A DNA stretch of 64,000 nucleotides from Ailanthus altissimus (GCA_946807835.1 OX327700.1:21612001-21676000), one strand, 5' to 3'; counted from the first letter of the stretch, positions 44,875 through 56,879 are shown. Notes: generated from the sequence alone by a model not told the origin. Numbers and translations are program-made.

Positions 44875-46005
44875 TATTGACCTACATGGTCATATTAACT
44901 TTAATTTAGGTTATAACAAATAAATATTTCTTTTTATACTATCGATGATTAGTTAATATTCTCACAAGTTGTTTTAAATGATTTATTCATTTAAAAGGAG
45001 ATAATTCATTATCTTTAGTGCTTTTATTGATGTGTGTATTTAATTAATATTTGAGAGCTAAATTCTTAATCTGTAAAACATAAAATGTTTTCTAAACTGT
45101 TTGAATGCTTAAGAAACATGTTTACTCTAAAATAAGATAAATTCAATAAAATCATAACTTGGAAATCTTTAAAAATTCATACATTTGACAACCAGTTTAA
45201 ACCAAAATTGTAGTTTAGGAACTAGTTATACAACCAATTTAAATAGAATGTAAGCAATTGTGTTCAGAGCTTAAAATGGCTCAAACTTGTTTGAAAACTG
45301 ACTAAGTGGTTTAGTGAATTGGTCTAAAGCTGTCGTGCGATTTAGACTTAACGGTAATCATTTTTTAAAATAAACAAACCAGTTGTGTGGTTTGACAAAT
45401 TCACCAAGGCACTTTCTAAACCAGTAGAGTGGCTTTCCAAGCCAGTTGAATCAGTTCTATATTTTGTTTTTTAGATTTCTAAACGACTATTTTCTCAATT
45501 TTTCTATAGGAGGCCTTTTCACTTAGAAAAGTTTCACCAATTTTCAAAACACTTAAACTTGATCACATTTAGTTGGAAACAAAATTAAGCTCTCAAATTG
45601 TTTAATTTTATACACTCATATTAGGTTTTCCCTTGTTAATATGCTCAATTAGGATTTTGATCACTTTTATTTATGAGAGAAAATATTGTAATTTCTCAAT
45701 TTGTGAGTGATTCTAAGAGTTGTATGATTTGATTGATACCTTTTAAGTCAAATTTGTAGACTCGCCTTAATTTGGGGCATTTTTAGTAGAATCTTTATTG
45801 CATCTTGTGTGGGGCATGGACATAAGCTGTACGAAGAGCTGAATGGTATAAAAATCTATTTTTGTTTTCTCTTAACCCTCTCTTTAATTATAGCTATTGT
45901 TGTATATTATCGATTATTTTGTTAATTGCAATAGATTGGTTTTAATTGCGAATTAAGATTTTATTTTACCCAATTCACCTCTTCTTTGGTTGCTTATCTT
46001 TTATT
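44875..46005 (+). repeat. SIRE-like 5' LTR
   Basis: It starts TATTGACCTACATGGTCATA (TG mutated to TA) and aligns with 50653 onward: GATGTGTGTATTTAATT, GAGAGCTAAATTCTTA, GTGTGGTTTG. The exact right end is unclear because the sequence before the primer-binding site is AT-rich. Confidence 0.75.
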
Positions 46006-46010
46006 TTATT

Positions 46011-46022
46011 TGGTATCAAAGC
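46011..46022 (+). promoter_or_regulatory. SIRE-like element primer-binding site
   Basis: TGGTATCAAAGC matches the initiator Met-tRNA complement with one G-to-A change. Confidence 0.75.
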
Positions 46023-46079
46023 TCAATTCTTTTATTAAAGACTAACCATCTTCGTGTGATCCATAGCAACTCTTAGTGG

Positions 46080-49000
46080 ACCTAGCATGTATGAGGGACA
46101 ATCCACCACTAAACTACCATTCTTTGATGGAACTGACTATAATTATTGAAACCTAGGATGAGAGTATATATTGAATTCATTTGTTATGACCTTTGGCTAG
46201 TTGTTGAAGAGGTCCCTATATTCTCACTAAAATAGGCATTGAAGGTAAGAAATCCCCAAACTCTAAAGTAAGTGGGATAATATCGATAAGGAGAGACTCA
46301 CTCTAAATGCTAAAGCCATGAACCATCTATATATGTCATAGATAGAAAGGAATTTAAAAGAATTTTTGAGTATAAATCGACTTATGTTATTTGGCAACAT
46401 TTAGAAGTACTAATGGGAGAACCAACCAAACTAAGGAGTTCAAGATTAGTAGACTTATTAAGGAATAATTTAAAATGAAATTTCATGTAAGCATTCATAA
46501 AATGTATGCTTGTTTTACTACTATCATTAACCAATTAAGTTCTTTTAATAAATGTCACTATGAGTGAGCAAGTAATGAAATTTCTTAGTTCATTATCTAA
46601 GGAAGCCAATGATCTCAACGATCACTGGATGATCTCACTAAAAAGCTCATGGATTAAGAAGTTAAGTTGAAACATGATGCAATAGAGAAAGCTTCAAGGA
46701 AGAAGAATATTACATTTAGGACCATCACATTTAAGATCATCATGAGCAAATAAGAGAGTGATGATGATAGCGATGATAAGAGCAATGGAGAAGATGTTTT
46801 GATGCTTGCAAAAAAATTAAAAAAAGTTTCTCAAGTTCAAAAATGAAAGTGGAAAGAAATTTGGGAAGGAAATGAGGAAAGAAAGTATCAAATTTGAGAG
46901 GACAAAGAAAGATCACATAATATGCTTTGGGTGCAAGTGGCCCATACATAAGATACATGAATGTCCAAATCTCAAGAATAAAAAGGGAAAAAAGAAAACT
47001 ATGAATGTTACTTTGGATAATTGTGATAATGACTCATCAAAGGAAAAAGAAAAATAATGTGAGATCTTAAACTTGGCACTTATGGCAACTAGAGATGACT
47101 AATTTGATGAGCTTGAAGAAGTATATGGCAAACTAGAGATGACTAATTTGATGAGCTTGAAGAAGTATATGGCATACTTTCTTATGATGATTTATTTGAT
47201 GCCTTTAATAAATTGTCTAATAATACTAAGACAATTGGCTATAACATGCCCTTCTTAAGAAAAATAACATTGATTTGAGAAATGAAGTTGTTGAACTTCG
47301 AAAGAAAAAAATGTTTTGAAAAAGTAAAGGAAACTCTTAAAATGGAACTTGAACTCTCCAAGACTTGCATTCAAGACTCCAAAGAGAGCTCCAAAATAGG
47401 TGAGTTAATTTTTTTTTGAAACGAGAATTTAAAAAAAAAAGCTTGTTAAGTTACAAGAGATTGTTTTGAAGTTTATAAATAGGCAAAAGAACTTAGATAA
47501 GCTACTTGGCTCTCAAAAACTTGTTTTTGATAAAAGAGGCGTTGGGTATAAGTCTTACATCAAATAAAGATACTATAAGAATTATTTGTGAAGGCTGTAT
47601 CTAGAAATGAACAAAATGTTACTTACAATTTTTGTCAAAGGAAAGGACACAAAATATATGATTATCCAATTTAAAAGAACACTTATATTGGTATAATGAA
47701 AGTTTGGTTTCTAAAGGGAACCTCTCCTAGTAACACACAAAGACCCAAAAAGATTTGGGTATCTAAGATCTCAATTTAATTTTTTTCTTATAGGGTTCCA
47801 AAAGAAGAAGAAACAAGTCGTTTTTGAATGGTAGATGCTCAAGACATATGATTGGTGACTTACAAAGTTTAAGAGTTTCATCAAAATACAAAAAAAAAAA
47901 GGAGGATTTATGACTTTTGGAGATAATGTCAAAGAGAAAATCCTTGACATAGATAATGTTGATAAAGACTCCACTTATTTATTGAAAATGTATTTCTTGT
48001 TGAAAAATTGAATCATAATTTGCTTAGTATAAGCCAATTATGTGATGACCGCTATAAATTCATTTTTAAAGCTAAATATTGCTTGGTTGTAACTATTAAT
48101 GACAATAAAGTCTTATTTGTTAGAAAAAAGGCATGATAATGTTTATACTATTGATATGTCTATCCTCACATGATAAATGCCTTTTCATATTACATGATAA
48201 TTCTTAGTATGGCATAAGAGATTAAGTCATGTAAGCATGCATTTGATTTCTACAATTTTTAAAAATGATCTTGTTAGAGGACTCCCAAAGTATCTTTTCA
48301 AAAAGATAAAATTTGTGATACATGTCAATTTGACAAACAAGTGAAAAGCGCTTTCAAAACCAAAGATAAGATTTCAACCATAAGACCTCTTCAACTACTT
48401 CACTTAGGGTGGTAGCTTTTAGGGTAGCTAGCTTTGGTGGAAAGAATTATGCCTTTGTGATAGTTGATGATTTTTTAAGATTTACTTGGTCTTATTTTTA
48501 GCTAAAAAATATGAAACTTTAAATGCTTTTATAAATAAAAGTACAAATTGTTAAAGAATGTTCAATCCTATGAATTAGAAGTGATGATGGTAGAGAATTT
48601 GAAAACCATTCATTAATTTTTTTTTGCAATGAGTTTGACACTCAATATCAATTTTCATCTCCTAGGACTCCTCAATAAAATATTGTTGATGGAAAAAAAA
48701 TAAGTTTATTCAAGAAATGGCTAGGACCAGATTGCATGAAAATGTTTACTTCAATATTGTTAGGCTAAAGCTATTAACACTACTTGTTATATTTTAAATT
48801 CGGTGTTAATTAGAATTTCTCTCAATAAATCATCCTATGAGCTTTGAAAGAATAGAAAACTAAACGTTGAATATTTTAAAGTTTTTAGTTCCAAATGTTT
48901 TATCTTAAACACTAAAGATAACTTGAAAACATTTGAGTCAAAATTCGGTATTAGTATTTTTCTCGGTTATTTTATAACTAGCAAAGCTTATAGAGTGTTT

Positions 49001-49420
49001 AATAAAAGAAATTGTCACTGAGGAAATCTATACATATGACTTTTGATGAATCTAATAATTATATCTCTAAGTATGCGTATGAAAATGATTTGATAGACGT
49101 GGAGAATGTGTCTATAACATCCAATTTGATGAAAGCAAAAAGGAGGAACCAAATGACATTCATACACAAACTAATGAGATTACTCTTGAGAAGATGGTAC
49201 ATGATCAAATTCAAGTGGTTAAAGTTGATGATCACGCCCAATAACTTTCTAAAGCATGAAAGTTTGCATCTTCTTACCTTTTAGATAATGTTATTGGCAA
49301 TCCATCTCATGATATTAAAATTAGATCATCAATTAGAAGCATATACAATAATATAGCATTCAAATCTCAAACTGAATCTAAAAATCTTCTTAAAGAAAAA
49401 AAAGATGAGAGTTAGATATA
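46080..49420 (+). pseudogene. SIRE-like gag, protease and integrase remnant
   Basis: Gag begins near 46085 (MYEGQSTTK region, FFDGTDYNYW). A zinc knuckle CFGCKWPIHKIHEC with all four ligands is at about 46923. The pre-integrase domain has VWHKRLSHVSMHLISTIFKN near 48210. Integrase pieces are FGGKNYAFVIVDDFLRFTWS near 48440 and RSDDGREFENHS near 48577. The integrase end has GISIFLGYFITSKAYRVFNK near 48945, then SIHMTFDESNN at 49024, the usual SIRE linker. The reading fades in a block like IRSSIRSIYNNIAFKSQTES near 49320 that normally precedes RT; RT never appears. A 44-bp tandem duplication at 47087-47174 lies in the gag spacer. Stops are very frequent. Confidence 0.75.
47087..47174 (+). repeat. 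44-bp tandem duplication in SIRE-like gag
   Basis: AACTAGAGATGACTAATTTG starts at 47087 and again at 47131, and both units end in GTATATGGCA. The unit length is not a multiple of three, so it shifts the frame. Confidence 0.95.
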
Positions 49421-50652
49421 ATGGCAATGTAAAGAGAATTGAACCAAATTGAGAGAATGTGCATAATTATAATGTTTGAATGAGAAAATGAATGTATTGT
49501 ATGCTTATTTTGCATTTTGAGCTTGGATGGATGAACTCTTGATTGAATTGTTATTCTTGAATTTGATTGATGTCAATTAATTGTTTTAACATCCATTTTG
49601 TGCATATATTGGTTGTATATCATTTCAAGATCGATTTGATAGTCTTTAAAAGAGTAAAAGTCAAGTTGAAAATAAAATGGTGCAAAATAGGGTCAAACCG
49701 AATATGTAGTTTATAGGTTTTATAGAAACTAGTTGAATTAGTTTAGAAGAAGCCCAGAACTGGCTAGGCAATTTCCATCAAAATAAAAAGCCATCTTTTT
49801 CTTCAAAATCGACCCATATTTGTTCTTCGCAATCTCTTGGCCGCTTCATCCACATCTAAGCTTATGCTTAAATTTTGTGTTTCACATCATTTTTACACCA
49901 TAAAATTGATCCTAAACACTTTTCCATCAATAAAAGTACTCAAAATCTTCTCTAAACCTAGATTCTTCAAACCTAACCTTCACCACCTAGCTAGCCTATC
50001 TTAGCTAAAATTTTGTAACCTACATGGTCATTTACTTGCATTTATCATGTTTATAATTTTACTTGTCTTATGTTTTTAAGCTACTCTTAATTATTATGAA
50101 AGTTTAATTTGCCATTTTAGTATAATTTGATGATAATTTTATTTGTACTTAAGATATTTATCTTTCTTGGATATAAATGATCATTTGTTGCTCTTATGAT
50201 ATACTCTTATCTTTAAATGGCTAGCTTATATTGTTGATATATTTGGATTAATTATTAGATTATCTATGTTGGATAAATTATTATGGAATTTTGGATGACT
50301 AGATCATATTGTTGATGCATTTAGGTTATTGTTGGAGTGTTGTGGATTATGGTTTGATGGATTATATGGATTATGCCATCATAGAGGGAGCTATACTTGT
50401 TGGATTTATACGTTATTTTCCGATCACTTTTTTATGATGTTTAAAAGGGAAGAAATATTTATGTATTTTGTTGAGTTTTTTTTGTGTGCATACTTGTTAT
50501 TCCTAACATACTTGTTATTTCTTAGGGGGAGTTTTAATTAATTGTTATATCAATACATTTTTTAAACTCCTAAGAAGAGCTAATTTGTATCACATGCTCT
50601 TTATTTGTCTCAAAATATATAGGCGATTATTATTACAAACAAATGGAGAGAT
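49421..50652 (+). other. Non-coding tail of the SIRE-like element
   Basis: I see no RT, RNase H or envelope-like ORF here. A purine-rich CTTAGGGGGAGTTTTAATTA near 50520 and AAATGGAGAGA just before the LTR fit the late region and polypurine tract of SIRE elements. The ORF at 50329-50541 shows no known resemblance. Confidence 0.45.
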
Positions 50653-51450
50653 TATTGACCTACATAATCATACTAACTTTAATTTGATAATAACATACAA
50701 ATATTTTTTTTTATACCATCTATGATTATTGGATATTCTGACAAGTTGTCTTGATGAATTTATTTGGTTAAGGAGAGATCAAGTAACATCGGACGTCATA
50801 GAGATAAATTGAATATCAAGATAAGCTATGGAGTAGTTATATTTTGTTATCTTTTGTGCTTGTATTGATGTGTGTATTTAATTTACATTTAAGAGCTAAA
50901 TTATTAGTCCGTAAAACAAAAAATATTTTTCAAATTTGAATCCTTAAGAAAGATGTTTTATTAAAAAATGGGATAAATTTCATAAAACCGGCCAAACAAT
51001 TTGACAACTAATTTAAACTAGATGTGTGGTTTGTGAATTGATTACACAACTGGACCAAACAGAATGTAACTAGTTGTGCCCAAAGCTTAAATCGACTTTA
51101 ATCAATTTGAAAACTGGCTGAGCATTACAATGAATTAGTTTAAACTGGTTGTGTGATTTGGACCCAACGGTTATAATTAATAAAAATAGACAAACTGGCC
51201 TTGCATCTTTACAAACTAGCTGAACTGGTTTTGTAATTTCCTTTTAAGTTTTTCTAAACAGCTTTAAACCGCTAATCTTTTAATTTTTTTAATTTTTTCT
51301 ATACAAGGAGGCTGTTTTTCACTCAAAAAAGTTTCACAAAGTTTCTAAAATACTTAAAACTTAATCATATTCAAATAGAAACAAAGTTAAGCTCTCAATT
51401 ATTATATTTCATATACTCATTTTAAGTTTTCACCTTTTCATCTACTCAAG
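50653..51450 (+). repeat. SIRE-like 3' LTR, truncated
   Basis: It aligns with 44875-45660 of the 5' LTR and loses similarity at about 51450 (after CTTTTCATCTACTCAAG), so the last 350 or so bases are missing. The stretch 51451-52224 is AT-rich DNA in which I recognise nothing. Confidence 0.7.
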
Positions 51451-52224
51451 GGCTTTGAAATATAAAATTTGATATAATTTTTTAAATGGTTATTTAGTTA
51501 GGTATCTAAATTTTATATTTTACACAAAATCCTTCCAACTTCTCTTAAAATATTTGTATTTATTATTTCAGTAACATAAATATTAATTTTTATTTTATAC
51601 CTTAAATGGGATAAAATTAACTTATACTTTTACAATGAGTTTTCTTAAATTTCCAAGGCTTAAAAAGTACAAACACATTGGTTAGTCATTACTTCACAAA
51701 CTTATAATAATTTTAATTTACTCAAAATAATTTTTTTTGTATGTCTCAGTCATACTCAAACTTTTACTCAAGTTTTTTTTTTCTATTTCATGCTTATACA
51801 TATTTTTAAGGTCAAGTTAGTTTTAACCGTTAATTCATTTAGTTTTAATAATTTAAAATCAATAATAGATTAATTATATATTTTAAAACAACACAACTTT
51901 GATATTGCATTATTTTATTATATATTTGATCATTTTTTGTTATATTATTATGCTAATATAATAAGCCTCATTATATATTTTCTCACATTCTTCCCATATA
52001 AAGTGTATTTTTTTTTTTAAAAGTAATTTTTTCCCATCTTACCAAGACTTATGAAATGATATGAAGAAACAAAAAATTTAGTTCAACCCAGTAGAAATTT
52101 GATCGTTGTCCCTGCTTGCATGCACACACAATTGTATAATGTCTTTCATACTATGTTAAGCACCATATTTTATGATGTCGCTAGAAAGTGTCATTTGATG
52201 ACTAGAAACTACACGATTATAAGT

Positions 52225-52453
52225 TATTAAGGAATAATTTTAAAATTATTTTGAAATAATTTTAAAATTATTCTATAATGATTTTGAAATAATTCTTTTA
52301 TACTCTCCTACTATATATACATGTTATTAATGTAAAATATTATTTTCTTATATATGTTATTTTTCTATTTTGTAATAAGGTTACAGCTTATATAAAGGGT
52401 CCATTGTGCAGTTTACATACACAGTAAAATATATTCTTTTTATATTTCTCACA
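52225..52453 (+). repeat. Copia-5 5' LTR
   Basis: It shares TATATATACATGTTATTAAT and TAATAAGGTTACAGC with the 3' LTR. It is 44 bases longer because its start holds two copies, 22 bases apart, of a perfect 18-base palindrome AATAATTTTAAAATTATT (52233-52250 and 52255-52272). Confidence 0.85.
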
Positions 52454-52464
52454 TAATATCAGAG
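52454..52464 (+). promoter_or_regulatory. Copia-5 primer-binding site
   Basis: TAATATCAGAG lies directly after the LTR. It differs from the usual TGGTATCAGAG at two positions. Confidence 0.65.
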
Positions 52465-52619
52465 TTTTAGTTTTTTCACTGTTATTTTGTTTAGTTAGAG
52501 ATTTGGTAGAATTCTTTTCAAAACCCGACGGAATCCACCGGAGTTTTTTTGAAAAGTCACCGAAAAACTTTAAAATCTTCTCGTCTTAGCCATCGTGCAT
52601 ATTGGATTACTTGGAATCC

Positions 52620-52935
52620 TCCAGCCATTTCAACGCCATCGACAACGCGCCAATACGATGTCGGAAATCGCCAGACGCGCCGCCGAAACATCACTGCCGC
52701 CGGCCACTGTCACTTTAGATCCCGGCTGTTTTACGATAACGTGACCTACATCACCCACACTAAAATAATTCTCAGTCACCGGGCGTTTCAACGTCGTTGA
52801 AGACGTGCTAATCTAAGGTCGAAAACCGTCGGACGCGCGGCCAAAACACCACTGCCTCCGCTCACTTTCACTTCAGATCCCGGCCGTTCTATGGTGACGT
52901 GGCCGACACCGCCCAGACCAAAATAATCCCTATTC
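52620..52935 (+). repeat. 158-bp GC-rich tandem repeat in Copia-5 leader
   Basis: Two diverged units are offset by 158 bases: TTTCAACG at 52628 and 52786, CACTG at 52692 and 52850, GATCCCGGC at 52718 and 52876. It is far richer in GC and CpG than anything nearby. The 83-codon ORF over it (52549-52800) spans the repeat and resembles no Copia gag, so I do not call it a gene. Confidence 0.85.
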
Positions 52936-53079
52936 ATCAGCTGCTCAAACACTCCGAGTTTACGTCAATCGGAGATTGGAGCAAGCAGGATGCGCCACCT
53001 AAAGTTCACTGTTTCTTGTTAAGGGTTTGTTTACAAATTTTTCAGTATTTCAAGATCAGATCATAATTTTTTATTTTGT

Positions 53080-53310
53080 TAGGGAGTTTTTGAAATTTTT
53101 AATAGTGTCAGGGCTATTTTGAAATTATAATAAATTTTAGGAGTTATTTTATAATTTTAAAAAAATTTAGGGACTATTTTGTAATTATTTTATTTTTTAG
53201 GAGTGAATTTATAATTATTTAAATTTGAGGGGTGAATTTATAATTATTAAAAGTTTAGGGGTCAACCAATAATTAATATAAATTTTAGGGACTAAGTTGT
53301 CATTAGTAAA
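53080..53310 (+). repeat. Short degenerate tandem repeat
   Basis: About six imperfect copies of a 35-40 base phrase follow each other, such as TTTAGGGACTATTTTGTAAT and GAGGGGTGAATTTATAATTA. It lies where Copia-5 gag would be expected. Confidence 0.7.
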
Positions 53311-53323
53311 AAAAAAAAAGGTT

Positions 53324-56300
53324 TTGGAACTTATGGATAAGTGTGGTACTTCTCAGTGTTATTCTGCTGGTTCTGCTCTACCTAGACTATGTCACATACT
53401 TAAATCATCTCAAGGTGCTGCTTTTACAGGACTTACTATTACTCCTGCACATAATAGTGTGAATCGTTTCCCTAATAACCTTAAAGCTTTACTTTGTCTA
53501 CTCCTTTCTAATTTTGCTAAACTCTTAATTTCTACTTTTTCTAATTTTTCAGATAAATCTTCTTGGTATTTTGACTCTACATGGTGTAATCACATGACTT
53601 CTGATCCTACAATTTTCTCCTATAAAACTCTTAATTCCTATTTACCATCTATTCAAACTGCTAATGGTTCTCTCATAAAAGTTAACAATGTTGGTCAAGT
53701 GTCTTGCCATAATCTCTCTGTATCTGACACTTTTTTTATTCCTAACCTTACAATAAATCTTTTGTCTGTTGGTCAATTATGCGAACTTGGTCTTAATGTC
53801 TTGTTTACTGCTTCCAGTTGTTGTATGCAGGATCCAAAGACCGGTCGGACGCTTGGGACAGGCCGCAAGGTTGGACGTTTGTATGAACTTATTTCTTTAG
53901 ATCTATCCTTTCTATATCCTTCGTCTACAACATCTACATCTTCAGTGCCTTCATTACATCTTTGGCACTCTCGTTTGGGTCCTGCGTCAGTCAATCGCAT
54001 CCGATCTCTAGTATCCAGTGGTCATTTAGGTATTGTTTCTGATAATAAAGATAATTGTCTTACATGTCCTTTAGCTAAACAACCAGCCTTACCTTTTGAT
54101 AATAGTATTACTGTTTCCTATGCTCCATTTGATGTTGTACATTCTGATATATGGGGTCCTTCTCTTAATCTCACAATGGGAGGATCCAAATATTTTGTGA
54201 TCTTCGTTGATGACTATTCTCGGTATACTTGGTTGTTCTTTATGAAACAATGATTCGAATTTACTAAAATTTATCGAGATTTTGCTCAGATGGTTAAAAC
54301 TCAGTTCTCATGTCTTATTAAAGTTTTTCGCATTGATAATGCTATGGAGTATAGAGATTCTAATTTTCTAAATCTTTTACAGGAACACAGTACTATATGT
54401 CAAAGGTTTTGTCCTGGTATATCTCAGCAAAATAGGAGAGCTGAACTTAAACACAGATACATTTTAGATACTACTCGTGCTCTTTTTATCTCTTTCTCTT
54501 GTCCTGAATGTTTTTTGGGAGAAGCTACTTTAACCGTTGTCTTTACCATTAATCGTATTCATTCTCTTGTTATAGAGAACAAGTCACCTTATTAGCGTCT
54601 TTATGGAACTCCACCTAATTACAAACTCCTCAAAGTATTTGGTTGTGTTTGTTTTATCCTACTTTAAAAATATGAGCACACTAAACTCGAGCCACGTACT
54701 CGATTATGTTGCTTCTTGGGATACGGGATAGAACATAAAGGTTATAGGTGTTGGGATCATGTATCTAACCGTCTTCGTGTTTCTCGTCATGTAGTCTTTC
54801 TCAAGCATACGATGCTTTACTCTGTATCTAATTTTAAATCTGTGTCTCATTCTATATCACAATTTTTTACAGATAATTCTGTTGATCTTTTTTCCGATAC
54901 TTTACCTATAGATATTTCTTCTGAGTTTCATACATGTGAATTTGCTGAAATGACGCCTGCTTCTGAGCCTCCTACCTCATCTGAAGGATCTACTCTCAAC
55001 ATCCCTGAGGCCTCCTTTACACATTCTCTTTGTCGTTCATCTCGGGTAAGAGAACTTTCTGTAAAACTTCGTGATTATCACTGTTTCTCTACTACCATTT
55101 CTTTATATGAGCCTCAATCATATTCCAAGGCTAGTTCTAATCCTATTTGGCAGCAAACAATGACAGAAGAATTGCAGTCCCTTGAGAAGTTGCATACTTG
55201 GGATTTTGTTACTCTTCCCTCTAATAAAATTGACATTGGATGCAAATGGGTGTACAAGATCAAGACCAAATCTGATGGATCTATTGAGCGTTATAAAGGC
55301 CACTTTGTTGCCAAAGGCTTTACTTAAGAATATAGATTAAATTATGAAGAAACTTTTGCCCCAATTGCTAGACTTACTTCTGTTCAAAGTTTATTGGATG
55401 TTGCTGCAGTTTGTGGTTGGACATTATTTCAGATGGATGTAAAAAATGCTTTCCTCAATGGTGATCTCACTAAAGAAGTATATATGAAGCCTCATCCTGA
55501 TTATCCACATCCTCCAGGCAAAGTCTGTAAACTTCATCGTGCTTTATATGGTCTTAAACAAGCTCCTCATGCGTGGTTTGCAAAGCTTAGTGGGACTATT
55601 CTTCAGCATGGTTTTCAGTCTAGTCCCTATGACTCAGCTCTTTTTGTCCGCAAGACAACATAAGGTTGTGTTCTTCTTTTTATATATGTTGATGATATGA
55701 TTATCACAGGTGATGATCTTCTTGGTATTTTCACTCTCAAGAACTTTCTTCAGCACCACTTTGAAATGAAAGATCTTGGCCACCTTAGTTATTTCCTTGG
55801 CCTAGAAGTACTATCCGACTCTACTGGGTATTATCTTTTTCAGGCTAAATATGCATCTGATCTACTTGCTAAAGCTGGGTTGACAAATAGTAAGACTACC
55901 TTCACTATCCTCTTGTGTTATGAGCTTATGCTGATGCGAATTGGGCGGGTAATCCTACGGGTCAACGATCAACTACTGGATTTTATTTTTCTTAGGTGAT
56001 TCTCTTCTTTCATGAAAAAGTAAGAAACAAACAGCCACTGCTCGCTTGAGTATTGAAGGTGAATACCATGCTCTTGCAAATACTATCTAAGAAATTGTCT
56101 GGCTTCGCTAGCTTCTTGAAGATATAGGTATTTCTCACACTAGGGCTACACCCCTTTATTATGACAATTAAAGTGTTGTCCAAATTGCCCACAATGATGT
56201 GTTTCATGAGCGGACTAAAAATATTGAAACAGATTTTCATTTTATTCGGTAACACGTTTCTCAAGGCACTATCATGCTCCACTCCATCTCATCTGAGGAG

Positions 56301-56394
56301 CAACCTGCTGATATCTTTACCAAATCTCTACTTCCACACCGTTTTCATGCTCTAATCTCTAAACTCAAACTTGCTTCCACTGCGCCATCTTAAG
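53324..56394 (+). pseudogene. Copia-5 protease, integrase, RT and partial RNase H
   Basis: The protease motif is altered to WYFDSTWCNHMTSD (about 53563; the usual D-S-G-A has become D-S-T-W). The pre-integrase domain is at about 53960 (LHLWHSRLGPASVNRI, CLTCPLAKQ). Integrase has YFVIFVDDYSRYTWLFFMKQ at about 54193. The linker is at 54716-55140. RT starts near 55190 (TWDFVTLPSNKIDIGCKWVY), with FQMDVKNAFLNGDLTKEVYM at about 55430 and an intact YVDDMIITGDD at 55687. After DLLAKAGLTNSKTT (about 55860) some 250-300 bases are missing, and the reading resumes in RNase H at GNPTGQRSTTGFYF (about 55950). The frame stays open for 318 codons at 53297-54253, and most stops are simple TAA or TAG changes, so this is one of the better-preserved elements. 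Confidence 0.88.
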
Positions 56395-56406
56395 TTTGAG
56401 GAGGGG

Positions 56407-56591
56407 TATTAAAGAATAATTCTAGAATGATTCATTTATACTCTCATACCATATATACATGTTATTAATGTAAAATATTATTTCCTTATGTATGTTATTT
56501 TCCTATTTTATAATAAGGTTACAGCCTATATAAAGGCTCTATTGTACAGTTTATATATACAGTGAAATATATTATCTTTATATTTCTCATA
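56407..56591 (+). repeat. Copia-5 3' LTR
   Basis: It starts TATTAAAGAATAATTCTAGA after the GAGGAGGGG tract and ends TATTTCTCATA. It matches the 5' LTR but lacks the duplicated palindrome. Confidence 0.85.
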
Positions 56592-56628
56592 GTTTTTCAG
56601 CATAGATTGTCAGCAAGACCTGATTAAA

Positions 56629-56742
56629 GTTAAGTTGCATCAGGCTTAACGTGTGAGAAATTTGGCAAAAAGTTGGCTTTAATGTGAAAAATGTGGAGAA
56701 TTTAGAATACTATTAGAACCTTCTGTTGTAACAGTCGCGGGC
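56629..56742 (+). pseudogene. Decayed copy of the IF-2 intron 4/exon 5 boundary
   Basis: It matches 18778-18897 of the IF-2 gene. The intron end GTGTGAGAAATTTGGCAA resembles GTGTGAGTGATTTTGCAG. The exon start AAAGTTGGCTTTAATGT resembles GAAGTTGGTTTCAATGT. After a small deletion, TCTGTTGTAACAGTCGCGGG resembles TCCCGTTGTAACGGTCATGG. In frames the peptide reads KVGFNVKNVENLE then EPSVVTVAG, against [16 protein letters not shown] and PPVVTVMG. Because intron sequence is included it is a genomic copy, not a retrocopy. It begins close after the Copia-5 LTR and the similarity ends before the GTPase P-loop. Confidence 0.6.
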
Positions 56743-56879
56743 TCCCGGTTTGTACTCCAAATTTCTTAATGTTTTGATGCTCTTTTCAATTAAATCATGG
56801 TAATTTAATATTATTATTATATGACAAGCAGGTGTAGCCACAGGTTATAATACATTGATGATTGAATTATATAGATTAG

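Larger units (their letters stand above)
44875..51450 (+). mobile_element. SIRE-like Copia element lacking RT and RNase H
   Basis: The 5' LTR (44875 to about 46005) and a truncated 3' LTR (50653 to about 51450) share a long alignment. A primer-binding site, a gag-to-integrase remnant and a typical late AGGGGGAG purine motif near 50524 are present. From about 49420 the coding region for RT and RNase H is absent, and 1.2 kb of non-coding sequence leads to the 3' LTR. It interrupts or replaces part of Copia-4. Confidence 0.75.
52225..56591 (+). mobile_element. Copia-5: short-LTR Copia element
   Basis: It has LTRs at 52225-52453 and 56407-56591, a primer-binding site after the 5' LTR, a GC-rich leader, a protease-to-RNase H remnant and a polypurine tract (GAGGAGGGG) before the 3' LTR. 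Gag is absent, replaced by leader and AT-rich repeats. No clean target duplication is visible (TAAGT before, GTTTT after). Confidence 0.85.

Noticed and set aside
52549..52800. An 83-codon Arg-rich ORF in GC-rich DNA
   Set aside because: It spans a 158-bp tandem repeat in the Copia-5 leader and resembles no gag. The unit is not a multiple of three.
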